From Mnemiopsis leidyi (lineage: Eukaryota; Ctenophora; Tentaculata; Lobata; Bolinopsidae), in NCBI GenBank assembly GCA_000226015.1, contig JH155909.1:1-22038 (forward strand): a DNA stretch of 22,038 nt, written 5' to 3'. Both the position numbers and the translations under genes were made by a program. The notes under the pieces are model-generated. The model was not told the origin of the DNA. It saw nothing but the letters and a program-made list of their open reading frames with translations, and did no database searches. This document shows, piece after piece, positions 17,742 to 22,038 of this stretch. Within the stretch, counting starts at the first letter, position 1; every line of letters begins with the position of its first letter.

Positions 17742-18368
17742 ATAATTGATCTCATTGTTTAGAATGAGCTTCCAAAACAATGAACCACCACTACGATGAC
17801 AACTCTTGAAATTTAACCCCAAACCTGGCCTCCTAATTTGATATCTACACCGTCAAGCACCCCTCTGAAGCTCGAGGCCAAAAGCTGAGCCAGAACGCCC
17901 ATTTCTATTCTACTATAGTCATATTGGTAAGCAAACCGGAAAGACCCCGAAATGCGATATGATTAAAATTTTTCCGGAAAATCTTAAACGCCAATGGAAA
18001 TAAAACTTTTGGTGTGCGGTTTGTTTCGAGTTCTGTCTCGAGTTCTGTTCCATAGTCGAAAAATGAGAAAACACATATAAATAGCCTTGTGTAGATCTAG
18101 TTTTTTTTAGTGGCATTGCGATTAACATTGATACATATAAGGAACCTTAAATTTGATCTTTAAACAGCCGTGAGCAGTAAAACGCTAAAACAAACCATTA
18201 TAATTACATTGTGCAAAGATTTCATGATGGAATTGAGAAATTTACACGTAACATTGACGAACAAAGGGAATATGCCCCCTTAACATTCTTAAAGTCCATT
18301 CTCATAAAACAGAAAATAGTCTCAAATCTTAAGCGGTCATAGACCAAACACAGGCGTACCATTAAGGT

Positions 18369-18426
18369 TTAACAAAGCGAGTCTTAACAAAGCGAGTCTT
18401 AACAAAGTGCTAACAAAGCGAGACTC
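18369..18426. repeat. 15-bp direct tandem repeat
   Basis: TTAACAAAGCGAGTC occurs exactly at 18369-18383 and 18384-18398, followed by two degenerate copies up to 18426. Confidence 0.85.
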
Positions 18427-18705
18427 AAAGTTTGTGCAAATAAAAGTATCTTTATACAATGCAACTAAGATGAAAAGTACTTAGTACGGGTCATACTTTT
18501 CAAAATTGCGGTAAAGTACGTACTTTTCAAAATGATGCGTATACTTATAGTAAAAGACAAGGTATTTTTAGAAAAATGGTAAAAATTGCAAAGTAGTCGC
18601 GTAATTTCATCTATCATATACAATATCTCAAAAGCCACTCTTCGCGCAAAATTTGTTCTAGAAGGTTCTACGCGCATTATAATCACAGGCGCATGGCCTC
18701 CAATA

Positions 18706-18727
18706 GCAGCCTCCAATAGGAGGCTGC
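18706..18727. repeat. Perfect 9-bp inverted repeat with 4-nt loop
   Basis: GCAGCCTCC (18706-18714), AATA, GGAGGCTGC (18719-18727). It is GC-rich against an AT-rich background. No T-run follows, so no terminator role is proposed. Confidence 0.8.
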
Positions 18728-19614
18728 GCACTAATATGGAGAAATTTTTTAAGTTAGTTTTTCTCTTCTCGAACCGGCGATTAAACGTTTAATGCGTGTT
18801 AATTGTTCCATTCTGGCTGTTACATGTCATAGCTTCTTTAAACTTTTGAATTTAATTCTCATTCAAAGTTTTTGAAATTTCAGTTTACTTCAAATCGGAT
18901 TTTAATATGTTTAAATTTATGGGTATAAATCGCCAGCGAAATTCATCACAAATTTTACACGAAATGACCCTATCATTAGCCTCTTAAAAATTGTACAATG
19001 CAAATTCTATTTCTAATTCTAAGAGGGAAATAACACGAACACTCATGTAGCAAATAGTTTTGTTTGATTTTAAAGATTTAAACAAAGTTCTAGTTTGCAG
19101 GACACAACTTGCACCAGAATGAGGCTATAAAACTATAAAGTTTTATCATTTTATAGTGGCAACAAAATTGTTTATCATTTTAGTGCAGGCATCAAAATTG
19201 ACCGATTTTCCGATTGTGTTAAAACGCACGTGTGATTTTCAACGACCATGGCCCATGACGGTTTAAGTTCGTCATTCCCAATCTAAGGTGGCTACAAATC
19301 ACAATACTGTTTGAATTCTTTAGAAATTTGAATTTCTGGTCGACCCTTCACGGGGATAAGTTATACGTCAGTTATATAGGCGGTGCAGGATCATCATCAG
19401 TCTGAGTGCAGTGTGGAAATGGCAGTATCGTTTGTAACCTCTTACCCTTCTGCTGTATTGGACTAACTTCTGGTCGAACTCGTACCTGATTTCTCATTGG
19501 TCAATAGCGCATTATACGAAAAATTCTGACGCCTTTCCAAAAACACTTTGTCAAAAAAGATGTTTCAGGTTTGAGACTTTTCTTGTCCCTTACTTCCCTT
19601 CTTATTTCCCTTAC

Positions 19615-21640
19615 CTTTTCCCTTTCCCTTCTTTTTTCCCGTTCCTTTTCTTCTTCCACCGGTTCCACCTCCGGCTTCCAGTTCCTCTGGCAAGAAATTC
19701 AGGTGTAGAAAAAGAACTAAACTTTCGGCACTAAAATATCAGGGCGATCATTATTGTCATGGTGTCATTGATATTATCATCTCGTCGAAAAGTCCGAGCA
19801 TTTGTCGTCGATACTTAACGTTGGACTAAGTGACCTATAACATGTAAAAACATCGATCATTATTCATTATAAACACTTTAACCTCGAAGTCCTTGAAACA
19901 CAAACTTACGTTGAGCTTTCTTTTCTTTTCTCTTCGCTTTTTGAGCTTACCATGAAATTGATAGGGTTAAATCTTGACAATAAACGTCGAAAGACCCTAC
20001 ATAATCTGCTTCTCAAACTCAAAGTTTAGTTCAAAAGTTTTATTCAGTTTATTAATTTTTAATTTTATTCAGTTTCATAGTGTTTTCCTGTAAAATTAGA
20101 TTTTTCGTCATTAATTACCTGCGACTTTTTCTGGGTCTTTCTCTTTCTTTTCCTTTTTCTCTCCCGTTCCTTTCCCTGAATATATCAAAAATTAATTTAA
20201 AACTTCGAGTAAAGAACACACTCGAAACACTTTCCTCAGTACACTCATCAAATTAAAAGGTATCAAATAAAATGGTATCAAATAAAAAGGTATCATATTA
20301 AAAGGTATCAAATAAAAAGGTATGAAATGAAAGGGTTTTAAATAAAAAGCTATCAAATTAAAAGGTTTCAAATAAAAAAGTATCAAATAAAAAGGTATCA
20401 AATAAAACGGTATCAAATAAAAAGTTATCAAATAAAAAGGTATCAAAAAAAAGGTATTGAATAAAAAGGTATCAAATAAAAAGGTATTAAATCAAAAAGT
20501 ATCAAATAAAAAGTTGTCAACTAAAAAGGTACCAAATAAAAATGTATCAAATAAAAAGGTACCAAATTAAAAGGTATCAAATAAAATGCTATCAAATAAA
20601 ATGGTATCAAATAAAAATGTATCAGATTAAAAAGTATCAAATAAAAAGGTATAACCGTAGTAAGCATATTACCAAAGTGTACATTACCTTCTTTCTTTTC
20701 CTTCTTTTCTTTCTTCTTTTCTAGGCAGTGAAACGAATTAAATGTTGAATTAAATTTAAACACTGCTTCAAACGTCGAAAAATCAACATTTTACGGAGGC
20801 AACCATGCTTTCTGTCCGGACTATGCCCCAACTTTGCACCTTCCCCAATTATGCCTAAACTTTGTTGTAAATGTAAACCAAGTTACCGTACGTTCCCAAA
20901 CAATTAAAAATTCTAAAAATAAAGATGCATTTTAATTTGGTATTTGTCATTATTTACACAGGACCGATTTTCATAGCGATTATTTGTTAATGTATGATAA
21001 ATTTTACCTTCTTCTTCGGCACTCGCGTCACCTGATAAGGACCAGAGTAAACAATTTAGATTTTAGAAATAGCCGATTGATTTTTAAAAAAAGTCTTGTT
21101 GGATTAGAGGACATAATTGAACAAAAGGAGAAAATTAAAATAGGCTGATTACCTGATCCGTCCCCGTCACCTGCTTGTCCTGCAATTTAGAAGTTCAAAA
21201 AAAAATTACCCTATTAAGTTGCTGTAAGCCATTTATTTGTGTATACTTATTGCCAAACTATTTATAATCATCAAGAGCAAACAGAAAAAGGGATTAGTGA
21301 AGTCACTGACCATTATTTGCGTCTGTAGTCATGGGATAGGTAAATGTGTACTCTGTAACTTCAGTCGGACCCTCCTCTGAACAAAGACATCACTTTATAC
21401 ACATTTTATGTATCGGAAACCACATTACAAACACGACACGCTTACAATTGCTGATTACTTTTTGCTTCTCGATACGACGTAACAAATTTATCGACGTTGC
21501 TAAAACGACATCGTTACCATGGTTACATCGTTACATCGTTACATGTACTAGTTTTTATTTGGCATGTGATTCAAGATCTCTTGTCTTCGAACTAAACGTA
21601 CCTTCATCACCACCATCCCCATTTCCATTCTCCTTCTTCC
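19615..21640 (-). CDS. Host gene segment: eight phase-1 mini-exons encoding a Lys/Glu/Gly-rich protein (partial)
   Basis: Proposed exons in coding order: 21640-21602 (39 nt), 21376-21311 (66), 21179-21153 (27), 21031-21008 (24), 20720-20688 (33), 20175-20119 (57), 19945-19910 (36), 19686-19615 (72). Each lies between an AG acceptor and a GT donor, each is a multiple of 3, and all are open in phase 1 on both sides, so any subset could be skipped without a frame change. The products are low-complexity: GKKENGNGDGGDE, GQAGDGDGS, a run of Glu/Lys around KKKEKKEKKE, and a Gly/Lys-rich GKKKGKGKG. No start or end exon is visible, so the gene continues beyond the window on the right and perhaps leftward toward the element. 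The family was not recognised. An extracellular-matrix, shell-matrix or other disordered charged protein would fit. The exons are too short for independent proof, but the phase regularity is strong support. Confidence 0.55.
20247..20652. repeat. 15-bp AT-rich minisatellite array
   Basis: About 27 degenerate tandem copies of a unit close to AAAAGGTATCAAATA. The 15-bp period keeps frames open on both strands, giving pentapeptide-repeat shadows (YQIKR forward, FYLIP reverse). It lies in an intron between the 33-nt and 57-nt mini-exons. Confidence 0.9.
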
Positions 21641-22038
21641 CTGCAAATAATGGTAAATCTCTATTTTATGTCTGAAGCACTTCGGCTTATAAGGTGAACT
21701 TTGGCATGTAAAAGATGAACTTTAGCCCATGATGCGCTTTCTACTTTTAGCCTATGATGTGCACCTAAACCTATAAGCATAAGGTGCACTTTAGCCTAAT
21801 ATGTCGCACTGACAAGATAGTGTTTTATTTGCTGTACAATCTATATAATTGTTAGTAGACAGCAAGTTGTAACGGCAACCTAAGTAAAAGTATCTGTAAT
21901 CTGTTATTAATACCTGTAAGTACCTGCTTGTAAGTCTACCGGCCTGTAATTACTTACTTGGAGGGTCGGTATAAGCGTGAGTACTTACGAAGGTGAAGGT
22001 AAGTACTTACTTGGAGGGTCGGTATAAGCGTGAGTACT
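21641..22038. other. Host flank with short degenerate repeats
   Basis: Contains loosely repeated AAGGTGCACTTTAGCC-like and CCTATGATG-like pieces at about 21680-21805, then a stretch (21900-22038) rich in GTAAGTAC/TACTTAC words. No gene called. Confidence 0.5.
21951..22038. repeat. 53-bp tandem duplication at the window edge
   Basis: The segment TACTTACTTGGAGGGTCGG through GTGAGTACT recurs exactly with a 53-bp offset (GAGGGTCGG at 21961 is repeated at 22014). The second copy is cut by the window end, so the array may be longer. Confidence 0.8.

Larger units (their letters stand above)
17742..19614. other. Host flank, no confident gene
   Basis: This AT-rich sequence outside the element has no long open frame and no recognised domain. 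It holds small repeats (15-bp tandem copies at 18369-18426, a 9-bp perfect stem at 18706-18727, TACTTTTCAAAAT twice at 18494 and 18521). A possible extra minus-strand exon near 19440-19490 (between a CAG and a GTAAG) does not keep the phase pattern of the exons further right and was not called. Confidence 0.5.

Noticed and set aside
20192..20763. Open frames of repeated FYLIP or YQIKR pentapeptides
   Set aside because: They are by-products of the 15-bp AT-rich minisatellite and have no start context or homology sign.
1..22038. CRISPR arrays, rRNA or tRNA genes
   Set aside because: No spaced identical repeats of CRISPR type, and no cloverleaf or rRNA-like segment noticed on either strand.

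Overview
The window holds one nearly complete Polinton/Maverick element (polintovirus/adintovirus type) inserted in an AT-rich, intron-containing invertebrate-like animal genome, followed by about 4.3 kb of host flank. The element runs from base 1 (its left end may lie just outside the window) to 17741. It is bounded by inverted repeats: 1-603 matches the reverse complement of 17214-17741, with a 74-bp gap in the right copy and very few other differences.

Left to right inside the element: (i) a small plus-strand accessory gene (1052-1453) with cell-cycle docking-like motifs; (ii) a minus-strand gene with one intron (1646-2287); (iii) a plus-strand morphogenesis block of penton-like minor capsid, small basic virion protein, double-jelly-roll major capsid protein and adenain-like protease (2490-5414); (iv) a minus-strand block of chromodomain integrase, packaging ATPase, small virion protein and a small conserved protein (7726 down to 5431); (v) plus-strand accessory genes encoding a zinc-finger/KR-repeat protein, a predicted type I membrane glycoprotein, a Cys-rich protein and a conserved polinton protein (7800-10511); (vi) a protein-primed type B DNA polymerase on the minus strand, spread over 16 exons (17079-10673). 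Genes in a block are often only 1-13 nt apart or overlapping, and each block starts behind a TATA box. Together these genes would supply replication (PolB), integration, DNA packaging, capsid and capsid maturation.

Seven single-base frameshifts interrupt otherwise well-preserved genes. All have the same sign: one base is missing, and each can be placed in a short homopolymer. There is also one in-frame TAG in PolB. The near-identical TIRs argue for a young insertion, so homopolymer undercalling in the assembly is as good an explanation as decay.

The flank (17742-22038) is host-like. On the minus strand, eight tiny exons of 24-72 nt, every one a multiple of 3 and compatible with phase 1, would encode a Lys/Glu/Gly-rich disordered protein. 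A 15-bp minisatellite sits in one of its introns, and a 53-bp tandem duplication lies at the window edge. All calls were made by reading the sequence; no database search was possible.
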